Of a stretch of 64,000 nucleotides of DNA, positions 23,223-33,060 are shown piece after piece (position 1 is the first letter of the stretch; every line of letters starts with the position of its first letter). This DNA comes from G963663315 sp965231905 (lineage in GTDB: Bacteria > Pseudomonadota > Gammaproteobacteria > Arenicellales > Poriferihabitantaceae): contig CBDDOO010000001.1 in the NCBI GenBank assembly GCA_965231905.1, positions 682,001 to 746,000 of the forward strand. Direction: 5' to 3'. Made by a program: the position numbers and the translations under genes. The notes under the pieces are model-generated. The model was not told the DNA's origin and made no database searches. It was given only the letters and a program-made list of their open reading frames with translations.

Positions 23223-23230
23223 TAAATTAT
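23223..23230. repeat. Right target-site duplication TAAATTAT
   Basis: Identical to 20875-20882 on the other side of the transposon. Confidence 0.95.
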
Positions 23231-23303
23231 TCAAGGGTTCATCATAATCGTTTATGAATGGTTTATGCATATATTGTTTACAGATAATGGCTGTACCCGC
23301 TAA

Positions 23304-25160
23304 ATGATCGAGTCGATTCAACTGACCTTTGAAATGGGTGTGGTCATGGTCATTCTGCTGCTGACCATCTGTCTGTTTGCGTTTGAAGTGGTTCGGGTGG
23401 ACGTGGCCGCCATATCAATCATGGTTCTGATCGGCCTTACTTCTCTTGTTCCCGGTTACGACGGGCTGGTCGGAGTGGATCAACTGTTCAGTGGTTACTC
23501 CAGTAACGCGGTGATTTCGATCATGGCGGTGATGATTATCGGGGCCGGAATGGACCGGACCGGCATCATGGGGCAGCTCGCGTCCAAAATCCTGAAAATC
23601 GGCGGCAGTACGGAAGGCCGGGTGATCCTGATTATTTCCAGTGTGGTCGGAGTCGTTTCCAGTTTTCTGCAGAATATCGGCGCCGCCGCGTTGTTTTTGC
23701 CGGTCATCAACCGTATTGCCAGACGGGGGAATCTGCCGATTTCACGGTTGTTGATGCCGATGGGGTTTTGCGCCATTCTGGGTGGAACCATCACCATGGT
23801 GGGGTCAAGCCCGCTGATCCTGCTCAATGACCTGATCGCCAACTCGATAGTGGAGTCGGGCGGTGGTGGAAGCCTGTACCAGTTTGGTCTTTTTTCGGTG
23901 GCGCCTATCGGTATCGCGCTGCTTTTATGCGGAGTCTGTTATTTCGTATTCCTGGGTCGATTCGTTCTTCCGGTGATCAAGGATAAGCCCGGTGAGTCCG
24001 GTAATATGCTGAAATACTTCCGGGATGTGTATGGCATAGAAGGAGAGGTTTATGAATGTGTCGTTACCCGGGACAGTCCGCTGGCTGCCACCACGCTGTC
24101 AGAAATTGACGCCGCTGGCAGGGCAGGCTGGATCATTGCCATGAAAACCGGAAATGAGGTCGTGGTGGCGCCAAAGGGGGACTCTGAAATCTGGGCTGAC
24201 AGTGAACTTGCCGTCATGGGACGCAGGGACGCGGTTTACCGGTTTGCGGAAGAAAACCGTCTTGAAATCAAACATCAGATGGATGTGTTCGCTGAACTGT
24301 TAAGTCCCGGCAGTTCAGGGATTGCTGAAGTCGTTATTCCGCCGGACTCTTCGGTAATCGGCAAAACCACCCGGGAGATTGCTCTCAGAAGACGCTATGA
24401 CGCCACCATATTAACGGTTTTCCGGGTTGATGACGTGATCGACACGGGTATAGCCGAACTGGCTTTGCAGGCCGGGGACACTCTGGTTCTGCATATCAAG
24501 TGGGAAAATCTGGGGGCGATTTCCGACAACAATGACTATGTCGTGGTAACCGACTTCCCGCGTGAAAATCTGCGTCCCGAAAAGCTGAAATATGCCTGCG
24601 GGTTTTTTGCGCTCACCCTGTTTCTGGTTATTTTCACCGATATCCGTTTGTCGGCAGCATTGATGACTGGCGCGGTCGGCATGATTTTATGTGGTGTGAT
24701 CAATATCGAGGAAGCCTATCGGTCGATAGGCTGGCAAAGCGTGTTTTTGCTCGCCAGCCTGATACCGCTCGGCATCGCAGTGGAAAGCAGCGGCACCGCG
24801 GCCTGGGTTGCCCAGCAGGTGCTCTATTATATGGGGGACGTGCCGATATGGGCGCTGCAAACTGTGCTGGCAGTGATGGCAACCATATTTACCCTGGTGA
24901 TATCCAATGTCGGGGCGACCGTACTACTGGTTCCGCTGGCCATCAATATCGCCATTGGCGTGGGCGCGAACCCGTCCGTATTCGCATTGACGGTAGCCCT
25001 CGCGACCTCAAACTCCTTTCTGATCCCCACCCATCAGGTTAACGCGCTGATCATGGGACCCGGAGGGTATCAGGTCATGGACTTCATCAAGGCCGGGGGC
25101 ATCATGACCGTGATGTTTATCGCCGTCATGATCTCGATGCTCAACTGGCTTTATATATAG
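23304..25160 (+). CDS. SLC13/DASS-family permease with two TrkA-C (RCK_C) domains
   Basis: 618 residues. The membrane part is split into an N-terminal block (about residues 10-220) and a C-terminal block (about 430-618). Each block carries one of the paired Na-site-like loops: SFLQNIGAAALFLPV near 115-130 and ISNVGATVLLVPLAINIAIG near 533-552. Between them lie two TrkA-C modules (around GEVYECVVTRDSPLAATTLS and IAEVVIPPDSSVIGKTTREI). This architecture is that of bacterial SLC13-type anion (sulfate, dicarboxylate) transporters. The substrate cannot be assigned; sulfate or a C4-dicarboxylate is plausible, the latter fitting the convergent fumarase gene. Confidence 0.85.
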   Translation: MIESIQLTFEMGVVMVILLLTICLFAFEVVRVDVAAISIMVLIGLTSLVPGYDGLVGVDQLFSGYSSNAVISIMAVMIIGAGMDRTGIMGQLASKILKIGGSTEGRVILIISSVVGVVSSFLQNIGAAALFLPVINRIARRGNLPISRLLMPMGFCAILGGTITMVGSSPLILLNDLIANSIVESGGGGSLYQFGLFSVAPIGIALLLCGVCYFVFLGRFVLPVIKDKPGESGNMLKYFRDVYGIEGEVYECVVTRDSPLAATTLSEIDAAGRAGWIIAMKTGNEVVVAPKGDSEIWADSELAVMGRRDAVYRFAEENRLEIKHQMDVFAELLSPGSSGIAEVVIPPDSSVIGKTTREIALRRRYDATILTVFRVDDVIDTGIAELALQAGDTLVLHIKWENLGAISDNNDYVVVTDFPRENLRPEKLKYACGFFALTLFLVIFTDIRLSAALMTGAVGMILCGVINIEEAYRSIGWQSVFLLASLIPLGIAVESSGTAAWVAQQVLYYMGDVPIWALQTVLAVMATIFTLVISNVGATVLLVPLAINIAIGVGANPSVFALTVALATSNSFLIPTHQVNALIMGPGGYQVMDFIKAGGIMTVMFIAVMISMLNWLYI

Positions 25161-25185
25161 GATCGGGTTGTTCCACTGGTTCGTC

Positions 25186-25261
25186 GGACAGGCACGGAGA
25201 CCTGTCCCTACGCTGTCGATTGCGAGCCATGATGCACAGGGGCGACCCGCTGTGGTCGCCC
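25186..25261. terminator. Two adjacent hairpins between convergent genes
   Basis: GGACAGG (25186-25192) pairs with CCTGTCC (25201-25207), and GGGCGACC (25240-25247) pairs with GGTCGCCC (25254-25261). They sit between the 3' ends of the permease and fumarase genes. Neither is followed by a strong T run, so they may be dispersed palindromic repeats acting as 3'-end stabilisers rather than true intrinsic terminators. Confidence 0.45.
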
Positions 25262-25290
25262 GTGATGGATGGCGCCTGAACGGGCAGGTC

Positions 25291-26814
25291 CTACGCTGGT
25301 TGCGGCGCCTTTACATTCAGTTTTTGCTTCCAGATTTCAGGGGCGGTATGGTGAACCGATTGTCCGTTACTGTCGACGGCGACGGTGACCGGCATTTCAT
25401 CCACTTCGAATTCATAAATCGCTTCCATGCCGAGGTCCTCAAACGCCACTACTCTGGCAGACCGGATCGCTTTCGACACCAGATAGGCGGCGCCGCCGAC
25501 CGCGATCAGATAAACCGACCGATGGTCCCTGATTTTGTTGATCGTTTCCAACCCTCTTTCCGCCTTGCCGATCATTCCCAGTATGCCCATCTCGTCCAGC
25601 ATCAGATCAGTATACTTGTCCATCCGGGTTGCGGTGGTCGGGCCGGCCGGACCGACCGCCTCATCACCCGTTGCATCGACCGGGCCAACGTAATAGATGA
25701 ACCTGCCGGAAAAATCGATGTTATTCGGCAGGGGTTTGCCCTGTGCATGGTATTGGGCAATTCTTTTGTGAGCCGCATCTCTGCCGGTCAGGATTTTCCC
25801 TGATAACAGCAAAGTCTGCCCCGGCTGCCATTTCCTGATGTCTTTCCGCGTGACCCGGTCCAGGTTGACTGGAATCGTGCTATCACTTTTTTCCAGGGCG
25901 ATGTCCGGCCAGTCAGACACCCTGGGCGGCTCCAGAGTGGCCGGGCCTGAACCATCCAGCACGAAACGGGCATGACGGGTGGCGGCGCAATTCGGAATCA
26001 TCGCCACCGGCAGTGAAGCGGCATGGGTCGGGTATTCCTTGACCTTTACGTCCAGAACCGTGGTTACCCCGCCAAGACCCTGGGCGCCGATTCCAAGCCG
26101 GTTCACCTTGTCGAACAGTTCCAGCCGCAGTTCTTCGGCCTGATTGGATGGCCCCCGGTCAATCAATTGCCGGATATCGATATGCTCCATCAATGCTTCC
26201 TTCGCCATCACCATGGCTTTTTCAGCGCTGCCGCCAAGCCCGATACCCAGAATCCCCGGCGGACACCATCCCGCGCCCATTTTCGGAACCGTTTCCAGCG
26301 CCCAGTCGACGACACTGTCACTTGGATTCAATATGGTGAATCGGGATTTGTTTTCAGACCCTCCGCCTTTGGCGGAAACAGTGACTTCGAGGGTATCGCC
26401 GGGAACTATTTCAGTATGGATTACAGCCGGAGTATTGTCCTGCGTGTTCTTCCGCGTGCGATACGGCGGCGAGACAATCGAGGGGCGCAAGGGATTGTCG
26501 GGATTGAGGTAAGCCTGACGTACCCCCTGGTTGATCATGTCATGCAGCGATAATTGCGTATCCCAGCGAATATCCATACCCACTTTCAGGAATATCACAA
26601 CGATTCCGGTATCCTGACAGACTGGTCGTCTGCCTTGTGCGCACAGCCTTGAATTGACCAGGATCTGGGAAATCGCGTTTTTAGCCGCTTGCGATTGCTC
26701 GCGTAGCCAGGCCTGATGCATGGCCTCCACGAAATCCGGGGGGTGGTAAAAGGAAATATACTGAAGTGCGTCCGCCACACTTTGGATGAGGTCGTCTTGT
26801 CTGATTACGGTCAT
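25291..26814 (-). CDS. fumA: Class I (4Fe-4S) fumarate hydratase
   Basis: 507 residues with alpha and beta domains fused, as in FumA/FumB. Three cysteines at 66 (PVCQDTG), 184 (GAGWCPPGILGIGLGG) and 276 (IPNCAATRHARF) have nearly the spacing of the iron-sulfur ligands of E. coli FumA. SAKGGGSENKSRF and the C-terminal VGPVDATGDEAVGPAGPTTA are further signatures. It interconverts fumarate and malate in the TCA cycle. The oxygen-labile cluster suggests low-oxygen or iron-replete operation. It is divergent from the mltD-like gene. Confidence 0.93.
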   Translation of the reverse strand: MTVIRQDDLIQSVADALQYISFYHPPDFVEAMHQAWLREQSQAAKNAISQILVNSRLCAQGRRPVCQDTGIVVIFLKVGMDIRWDTQLSLHDMINQGVRQAYLNPDNPLRPSIVSPPYRTRKNTQDNTPAVIHTEIVPGDTLEVTVSAKGGGSENKSRFTILNPSDSVVDWALETVPKMGAGWCPPGILGIGLGGSAEKAMVMAKEALMEHIDIRQLIDRGPSNQAEELRLELFDKVNRLGIGAQGLGGVTTVLDVKVKEYPTHAASLPVAMIPNCAATRHARFVLDGSGPATLEPPRVSDWPDIALEKSDSTIPVNLDRVTRKDIRKWQPGQTLLLSGKILTGRDAAHKRIAQYHAQGKPLPNNIDFSGRFIYYVGPVDATGDEAVGPAGPTTATRMDKYTDLMLDEMGILGMIGKAERGLETINKIRDHRSVYLIAVGGAAYLVSKAIRSARVVAFEDLGMEAIYEFEVDEMPVTVAVDSNGQSVHHTAPEIWKQKLNVKAPQPA

Positions 26815-26925
26815 TGTGAGTTTTCGGAGTTGAATTGTGGATTTGAAGGTAACTTGATTCTATTATCGCGTACAATACGCTTCGATTAACACTCTGTCGT
26901 TGAGCCCTGGAATCTGTAATCCGTA

Positions 26926-29292
26926 GTGAAGCCCTGTCCTGTCATCGCGATCTTCCTGTTTTGTTGTGTAGTCAGTGTATCATTTTACCCGGATACCGCT
27001 GCCGGACATCATCTGGTTGAGCGCTATCGGCTTGATTGCAGCGAAGATTTTCCCTGCCCCGAGCCGTTGCGCCGACGTATTGATTTCTGGATACAGGTGT
27101 TCAAGGATTGGGGCAAGGAGACTGCCGTTTTTCACAATCCGGATCACCCTGAGCGAGTCTACTCAGTCGTCCGTACTGGCAAAGGATGCAGCAGGAGCGT
27201 CCGGAAAAAGATAAAAAAGGAACGGAAGCGCCTGAAGACCGCGCTATATAACGCCGCCCACAAAATCGAGTCCGGCGGAAAATTGAGCTCTGAGGAACAG
27301 CATCTGGTTGCATTGTTCCCGGACAGGAACCCCCGGCGCGTGCGGCGGGCGGGAGAGAACATCCGTTGTCAAAGCGGGGTCAGAGACAGTTACATCGCAG
27401 GTTTGAGGAGATTTCAGGCTTATCATCCAATGGTGGATTCGGTGCTGGCTCAATACAAGTTGCCCTACGATATCCGCTATCTGCCCTTTGTCGAATCCTC
27501 GTACAATCCGGCAGCCTGGTCCAGGGCGGGGGCGGCGGGGATGTGGCAGATCATGCCGAAAACGGCAAGAAATCTGGGGCTGGAACTCAATGCCGCGATT
27601 GACGAACGCCTGGATCCGGAGGCATCGACCCATGCGGCCGCCCGCTATCTGGTGGAATCCAGAAAGACCCTGACCGAGGTGGCCAGATCAATTGACCCAA
27701 AGATCAAGAGCCAGGAAATCAATCCGTTCATCATTACTTCCTACAATTATGGAGTAAACGGAATGCGCCGGGCGATCCTGAAGGTGAAACCGGATTACAT
27801 GACGGTATTGGGGAAGTATAAATCGCCAAGCTTCCAGATTGCAGTCAAGAATTTTTATTCGAGCTTTCTGGCAGCCAGACACATCGCGAAAAATCCAGCC
27901 GCCTGGTTTGGCGAGATCAACCCCGACCAGGCATCCCGATACCAGACCCTGGTTCTGAAGCGGGGCGCCTCGGTTGATCGGATCAAATCGGTCTTTGGTC
28001 TCCGGGAGAGCGAATTGAAGCCACTGAATCCGGCGTTGACCCGATTTGTCTGGAATGGGTGGCGGCTGATTCCGGCTGGTTACCGGCTCAAGCTGCCCGA
28101 CCGGGCGGATGGCTATCGGTCCGCTCTCGCCCGGCTCGAAACCCTGCCGGCGGAAGCATTCGCTCCCGGAACGGACAGTTATGTCGTGCGCAGGGGAGAC
28201 ACCGCCTGCGGCATAGCGCGGGCGCTGAAAGTCAATTGCCGACAATTGATCGATATCAATCGCCTGGGGAAAAAGGCGCTGATCCGGGTCGGACAGAAGC
28301 TCGCGATTCCCCGCAAACTGGCAGTGCTTTCGGAGGCCGGCGGCAAGAACCTGATCACCCGGGTGTCCAACACGGTCAATCCGGCTGTTCATACGGTTCG
28401 GCGCGGCGACACCGCTTGCGGGATTGCCGAACGGTATGGCGTTAAATGCCGGTTGTTGATCAGCACCAACAATCTGGACAGAAGGGCGACGATCCGGATT
28501 GGTCAAAAACTGACCATCCCCGGCGTTGCCGGAAATCCGGGAGTGGTGGTATTGAATGAAAATAACCGGTTTATCGTTCGCCGGGGCGACACCGCCTGTT
28601 CCATCGCCGAATTGCTTTCGGTCAGTTGCCGGGAACTGCGGAAAATCAACAAATTGAGCGGCAGGGCCACCATTTATCCCGGACAGAAACTGAAAGTTCC
28701 GGGACTGGTCGTTCCCGATACCACGGAAACGGCTGCACAGCTTGCCCAGGTGGATCAGGTGATTACAGAAGTCAATCAGGTTCCGTCAGACAACGGTCAG
28801 GGGGGGAAGGTCTTCGAAAGTCCGTCATTGACCAACCTGCTCGACACCTTGCCGGATCTGAGTGTGTCGGTGAGCGAATCATCGGGAGAACCGGTATACA
28901 GAATCCGGGTGGAAGCAGATGAAACCCTGGGGCACTACGCCGACTGGTTAGGTCTGGGATCAACCCGGAAGCTTCGTAAACTGAACAACACGACGGCCAA
29001 ACGACTGCGCATCGGACAATCCCTGAAACTGCCGATCAAATCCGGTAATGCTGTACAGACCTTTGAACAAAAGCGAATTGAATACCATCATGTTTTAAGC
29101 GAAGAGTTAAAATCGCACTATACCTTGACCGGGGTCCGGAAGCGCCAGGTCAGACCCGGTGAAACCCTGTGGTCGCTTTCCAATGAATTCGGTTTTCCTG
29201 TGTGGCTGTTCTACAGGTTGAACCCGACATTGGAAATCCGCCAGTTGCAGGCCAACCAGACCATACTTCTGCCGAAACTACAGAAGAAATAG
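26926..29292 (+). CDS. mltD: Membrane-bound lytic murein transglycosylase D-like protein with five LysM domains
   Basis: 788 residues, GTG start, N-terminal signal sequence (PVIAIFLFCCVVSVSFYP). The SLT catalytic domain lies around residues 180-330, with the catalytic glutamate in RYLPFVESSYNPAAWSRAGA and GMWQIMPKTARNLGL. Five LysM peptidoglycan-binding modules follow: about 418-463, 487-533, 546-594 (all with the RRGDTACxIA start), 656-704 and a C-terminal one near 740-786 (VRPGETLWSLSNEFGF). MltD cleaves glycan strands to 1,6-anhydro-muropeptides; AmpG, encoded further on, imports those products. Usual MltD has two or three LysM modules, so this one is enlarged. Confidence 0.92.
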   Translation: MKPCPVIAIFLFCCVVSVSFYPDTAAGHHLVERYRLDCSEDFPCPEPLRRRIDFWIQVFKDWGKETAVFHNPDHPERVYSVVRTGKGCSRSVRKKIKKERKRLKTALYNAAHKIESGGKLSSEEQHLVALFPDRNPRRVRRAGENIRCQSGVRDSYIAGLRRFQAYHPMVDSVLAQYKLPYDIRYLPFVESSYNPAAWSRAGAAGMWQIMPKTARNLGLELNAAIDERLDPEASTHAAARYLVESRKTLTEVARSIDPKIKSQEINPFIITSYNYGVNGMRRAILKVKPDYMTVLGKYKSPSFQIAVKNFYSSFLAARHIAKNPAAWFGEINPDQASRYQTLVLKRGASVDRIKSVFGLRESELKPLNPALTRFVWNGWRLIPAGYRLKLPDRADGYRSALARLETLPAEAFAPGTDSYVVRRGDTACGIARALKVNCRQLIDINRLGKKALIRVGQKLAIPRKLAVLSEAGGKNLITRVSNTVNPAVHTVRRGDTACGIAERYGVKCRLLISTNNLDRRATIRIGQKLTIPGVAGNPGVVVLNENNRFIVRRGDTACSIAELLSVSCRELRKINKLSGRATIYPGQKLKVPGLVVPDTTETAAQLAQVDQVITEVNQVPSDNGQGGKVFESPSLTNLLDTLPDLSVSVSESSGEPVYRIRVEADETLGHYADWLGLGSTRKLRKLNNTTAKRLRIGQSLKLPIKSGNAVQTFEQKRIEYHHVLSEELKSHYTLTGVRKRQVRPGETLWSLSNEFGFPVWLFYRLNPTLEIRQLQANQTILLPKLQKK

Positions 29293-29296
29293 CGCT

Positions 29297-30115
29297 TTGA
29301 GCTTCTGTCAAAAACTATCGGCCAGCTGGCGCAGGCAACACTCACTGCTCTGTGTCGGACTGGATCCTGACCCTTCGATCCTGCCGCGTTCACTGAGAGA
29401 CGGTGACAGCCCCCTGTTTGAATTTAACCGGGCGATCATTGATGCAACGGCCGGATTTTGCTGTGCGTTCAAGCCCCAGATTGCCCATTATTCCGCTCAC
29501 CGGGCAGAGCGTCAGCTGGAGAAAACCATTGATTACATCAAAACCCGTTATCCCCTGATTCCGGTCATTCTAGACGCCAAGCGTGGTGACATAGGCGCCA
29601 CTGCAATCCTGTATGCCCGGGAAGCCTTTGTGCGTTACAATGCCGATGCCGTTACCGTCAATCCTTATATGGGGGGAGACACGTTGGACCCGTTCCTGTC
29701 CTTCGCGGACCGGGGGGTGATCGTGCTTTGCAAAACCTCGAACTCCGGGAGCGGGGACATCCAGGACCTGGCTGCCGCGGGCAAGGAGGTTTATGAGAGG
29801 GTGGCTGATCTGGCCGTCAACAGTTGGAACGCGAATAACAATGTCGCTTTGGTGGTCGGCGCCACCTACCCGGAAATCATTGGCCGGATTCGACAGATTG
29901 TCGGTGACATGCCGTTACTGATTCCCGGTATCGGTACCCAGGGCGGAGACGTTGAATCCGTGCTGGTCAATGGATTGACCGCGGACAAGACCGGGTTGGT
30001 GATCAATGTTTCCAGGGCCATTATTTATGCCGGCATCAGCGACCGGGACTTTGCCAGGGCTGCGGCCGACAAGGCCGAACAGTTGAATCGGGAAATCAAT
30101 CAGTTGCGGGCCTGA
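29297..30115 (+). CDS. pyrF: Orotidine 5'-phosphate decarboxylase, type 2
   Basis: 272 residues, probable TTG start at 29297 only four bases after the mltD stop; no ATG fits the N-terminus. LLCVGLDPDP, CAFKPQIAHYSA, and the catalytic DAKRGDIGATA (D-x-K-x-x-D) identify the longer type 2 PyrF class, along with NPYMGGDTLDPFL. It makes UMP from OMP, the last step of pyrimidine synthesis. pyrE, the preceding enzyme, lies at 47109-47783 on the other strand. Confidence 0.93.
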   Translation: MSFCQKLSASWRRQHSLLCVGLDPDPSILPRSLRDGDSPLFEFNRAIIDATAGFCCAFKPQIAHYSAHRAERQLEKTIDYIKTRYPLIPVILDAKRGDIGATAILYAREAFVRYNADAVTVNPYMGGDTLDPFLSFADRGVIVLCKTSNSGSGDIQDLAAAGKEVYERVADLAVNSWNANNNVALVVGATYPEIIGRIRQIVGDMPLLIPGIGTQGGDVESVLVNGLTADKTGLVINVSRAIIYAGISDRDFARAAADKAEQLNREINQLRA

Positions 30116-30140
30116 GCGTTCCGTGGCCTTCAATGCCAAA

Positions 30141-30965
30141 ATGAATACTCAGCATAAAATCCAGTCCGACGGCAGCCGGGTCGGCCTGTTCGTTACCTGC
30201 CTGGTTGATTTGCTGCGTCCGCAGATCGGCTTTGCCGCGGCCCGGTTGATCCAGTCCTGCCAGCGCCGGGTTTTCGTTCCGACCCAAAGCTGTTGCGGCC
30301 AGCCGGTTTACAATGCCGGGGATGAAGCGAAAGCCGCTCAACTGGCCAGGCAGAATATCGAGATTTTCGGATCATTCGATTATGTAGTGGTTCCGTCCGG
30401 CTCCTGCGCGGCGATGATCCGGGAACATTACCCGAAGCTGCTCCGGGAAGATGCCGACTGGTATCCGAAGGCGCGCGACATGGCGGAGAAGACCTTCGAG
30501 TTGTCCCAGTTCCTGGTCGATGTCATGAAGGTCGAACCGGTTGCGAAGACCACTGATATGGAGGCTACTCATGACTGGCGCGATACGAAGGTCACCTATC
30601 ATGATTCGTGTTCCGGGTTGCGGGAACTCGGTATTCGCAACCAGCCCCGAACCCTGTTGCGGAAAAAGGCCGGAATCAGTCTGGATGAAATGACCAATTC
30701 CGAAATCTGCTGTGGGTTCGGCGGTACCTTTTGCGTCAAGTTTCCGGAAGTCTCCACGGCCATGGTGGATGACAAGATAGCCGGGATCCATCAAACCGGG
30801 GCGGAATTGTTGCTGGGCGGGGATCTGGGCTGTCTGATGAATATTGCCGGAAGATTGAAAAGAACCGGGAGCCGGGTCCGTGTCCTGCATTACGCCGAGT
30901 TACTGGCCGGGGACGACGTCATTCCCGCGGGGGCCGGACCCGACCAGCCGATTGCCGGTGAGTAG
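30141..30965 (+). CDS. lutA: LutA-type Fe-S oxidoreductase subunit (lactate utilisation)
   Basis: 274 residues from the ATG at 30141. Two cysteine-rich CCG domains are seen: VFVPTQSCCGQPVYNAGDEA with VVPSGSCAAMIREHY, and TYHDSCSGLRELGI with SEICCGFGGTFCVKFP. These are typical of LutA/YkgE (DUF224). With LutB and LutC it forms the complex that oxidises L-lactate to pyruvate. The three genes are contiguous and overlapping, confirming the assignment. Confidence 0.92.
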   Translation: MNTQHKIQSDGSRVGLFVTCLVDLLRPQIGFAAARLIQSCQRRVFVPTQSCCGQPVYNAGDEAKAAQLARQNIEIFGSFDYVVVPSGSCAAMIREHYPKLLREDADWYPKARDMAEKTFELSQFLVDVMKVEPVAKTTDMEATHDWRDTKVTYHDSCSGLRELGIRNQPRTLLRKKAGISLDEMTNSEICCGFGGTFCVKFPEVSTAMVDDKIAGIHQTGAELLLGGDLGCLMNIAGRLKRTGSRVRVLHYAELLAGDDVIPAGAGPDQPIAGE

Positions 30966-30967
30966 CG

Positions 30968-32404
30968 ATGGAAGTCCGGTCCCGTAACTTCAAAAAAGCC
31001 TCCCGCGCCGCATTGCTGGACACCGAATTGCAGGCGGCGCTGGCCCGCGCCGAAGGCGGATTCGTCGATACCCGGCAAAAAGCGGTCGATGACCTGAAAA
31101 ATTTTGAAGCTTTCCGGGAGTACGGCGAGAAGGTCAAGAACCACACGCTGGAACATCTGGATTACTACCTGGAACTGTTCGAGCAAAATGTGGAAAAGGC
31201 CGGAGGCCGGGTTCACTGGGCGCAAAACGGCGAGCAGGCGAATCAGATCATACTCGACATCTGTAAAAAGGCGAACGCTCGCAAGATCACCAAGGGCAAG
31301 TCGATGGTGTCGGAGGAGGCGGCGACCAATGCAGCGCTGGAGAGAAACGGTTACGAGGTACTGGAAACCGATCTCGGGGAATACATCATTCAGCTTGCCA
31401 ACGAAACTCCGAGCCACATCATCGCGCCGGCCATTCACAAATCGAAAGACGGGGTGACGGAGTTGTTTCATCAGCACCACGCCCGACTTGGATTTGACGG
31501 CAGGGTGACGGTTCACGAGGAGATCGTCGATCAGGCGCGCCAGGTCCTGAGAGGTCATTTTTGCAGCGCTGATGTCGGCATCACCGGCGCTAACTTTCTG
31601 GTGGCGGAAACCGGCTCTGTCGCGATCGTCACCAACGAAGGGAACGGGGACTTGACCGCGACCCTGCCGAGGGTGCATATCGTCACGGCGAGTATCGAAA
31701 AGGTCATTCCCGACCTGACCGCGCTCGGTGGTTTCCTGCGATTGCTGGGGCGCAGCGCCACCGGCCAGATCATGAGTGTCTATACCACGTTATTCAACGG
31801 CCCCAAACGCGAGAACGACCTCGATGGCCCGGATGAATTCCATGTCGTTCTGCTGGATAATGGCCGCAGCGAGATTCTGAACGGCAGCTTCCGGGACATA
31901 TTGCGTTGCATCCGCTGTGGAGCCTGCCTGAATCATTGTCCGGTCTATACCCGTATCGGCGGACATGCTTATGGGTGGGTTTACCCCGGACCGATGGGTT
32001 CGGTGTTGACACCGATCCTGGTTGGACAGAAAAATGCGCCGGATCTGCCCCACGCCTGCACTATGAATGGTCGCTGCCAGACAGTCTGCCCGGTGAAGAT
32101 CCCGTTGCCCGACCTGATTCGGACGCACCGTGTACAACTCCATCGGATGAAGGCGGACAGCGCCATCGGCAGAGCAGGATTTTCATTGTGGTATCGACTG
32201 GCGAGGAACCCGAAGAGCTATGTCGTGTTTACCCGCATTGCGGCGCTGATCCTGAATGTCATGGACCGGCTCAAACCCGGCGGGTCCAGGGGGCGATTTC
32301 GATGGTTGCCCCTGCTTCGGTCATGGACTAAAAGCCGTGACTTTCCGGCGCCCGGCGCATCCACTTTCCAGCAAATGTGGAAAAAACACGGAGGCGGTCT
32401 GTGA
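30968..32404 (+). CDS. lutB: LutB-type Fe-S protein (lactate utilisation)
   Basis: 478 residues. An N-terminal LUD domain is followed by two 4Fe-4S motifs, CIRCGACLNHCPVYTRIGGH and CTMNGRCQTVCPVKIPL, in the C-terminal third, as expected for LutB/YkgF. MVSEEAATNAALERNGYEVL and GHFCSADVGITGANFLVAET match the LUD core. The stop overlaps the lutC start (TGATG). Confidence 0.93.
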   Translation: MEVRSRNFKKASRAALLDTELQAALARAEGGFVDTRQKAVDDLKNFEAFREYGEKVKNHTLEHLDYYLELFEQNVEKAGGRVHWAQNGEQANQIILDICKKANARKITKGKSMVSEEAATNAALERNGYEVLETDLGEYIIQLANETPSHIIAPAIHKSKDGVTELFHQHHARLGFDGRVTVHEEIVDQARQVLRGHFCSADVGITGANFLVAETGSVAIVTNEGNGDLTATLPRVHIVTASIEKVIPDLTALGGFLRLLGRSATGQIMSVYTTLFNGPKRENDLDGPDEFHVVLLDNGRSEILNGSFRDILRCIRCGACLNHCPVYTRIGGHAYGWVYPGPMGSVLTPILVGQKNAPDLPHACTMNGRCQTVCPVKIPLPDLIRTHRVQLHRMKADSAIGRAGFSLWYRLARNPKSYVVFTRIAALILNVMDRLKPGGSRGRFRWLPLLRSWTKSRDFPAPGASTFQQMWKKHGGGL

Positions 32405-33024
32405 TGAATGCCAGGGAAACCATTCTGAAAACCATCCGGCGCCATCAGCCGGAACGCGGTTCCCGCAAACCGGATTTCCGGATTCCGCTGCCTGCGCCCG
32501 ATTTTGGTCCCGGCCAGCACGACCCTGTTGACCGGTTCATCAGCCGACTCTCACAGGTTCACGGGACCTGCGAGATCGTGCGCGGCTGGAATCGGATACC
32601 GGACGCGGTCAGCCGGTATCTGGCGGATGTCCGGCAGCCCGCGCAGGTGGTCGCTTCGCCGGATGAGGATTTCCACTGCCTGGACTGGGGCGGTATTGCA
32701 ATCGAATACCGGGCCGCGACGGCCTCGGACGCGGTTTCTGTTACCCGCGCTTGCGCGGGGATTGCACAAACCGGCACCATCGCGATGGTTTCGTCTCCAG
32801 CTTCCCCGGTCACGCTCAATTTCCTGCCGGAAATCCATATCGTCGTACTGGAGCGGACCAGACTAGTGTCATCAATGGAACAATTCTGGTCGATGCCGGA
32901 ATCCCGGCCAAGGGCCATCAATTTTATCACCGGACCCTCAAAAACCGCGGATATCGAGCAAACCATCGTTTATGGCGCCCATGGCCCACGTCGTTTCCAT
33001 GTGTTGTTGATCGAGAGCGATTGA
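32404..33024 (+). CDS. lutC: LutC-type subunit (LUD domain, lactate utilisation)
   Basis: 206 residues from the ATG at 32404, which overlaps the lutB stop. LUD-domain signatures: ACAGIAQTGTIAMVSSPASP, LNFLPEIHIVVLERTRLVSS and the C-terminal TGPSKTADIEQTIVYGAHGP. It completes lutABC. No LldR-type regulator or lactate permease lies next to it. Confidence 0.92.
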   Translation: MNARETILKTIRRHQPERGSRKPDFRIPLPAPDFGPGQHDPVDRFISRLSQVHGTCEIVRGWNRIPDAVSRYLADVRQPAQVVASPDEDFHCLDWGGIAIEYRAATASDAVSVTRACAGIAQTGTIAMVSSPASPVTLNFLPEIHIVVLERTRLVSSMEQFWSMPESRPRAINFITGPSKTADIEQTIVYGAHGPRRFHVLLIESD

Positions 33025-33060
33025 CGTGGGGGTGGTTATGACGGCGGTGTTGATGAATGG

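Noticed and set aside
28059..28445. Alternative plus-strand frames inside the mltD-like gene
   Set aside because: They are out-of-frame shadows; the main frame shows consecutive LysM domains.
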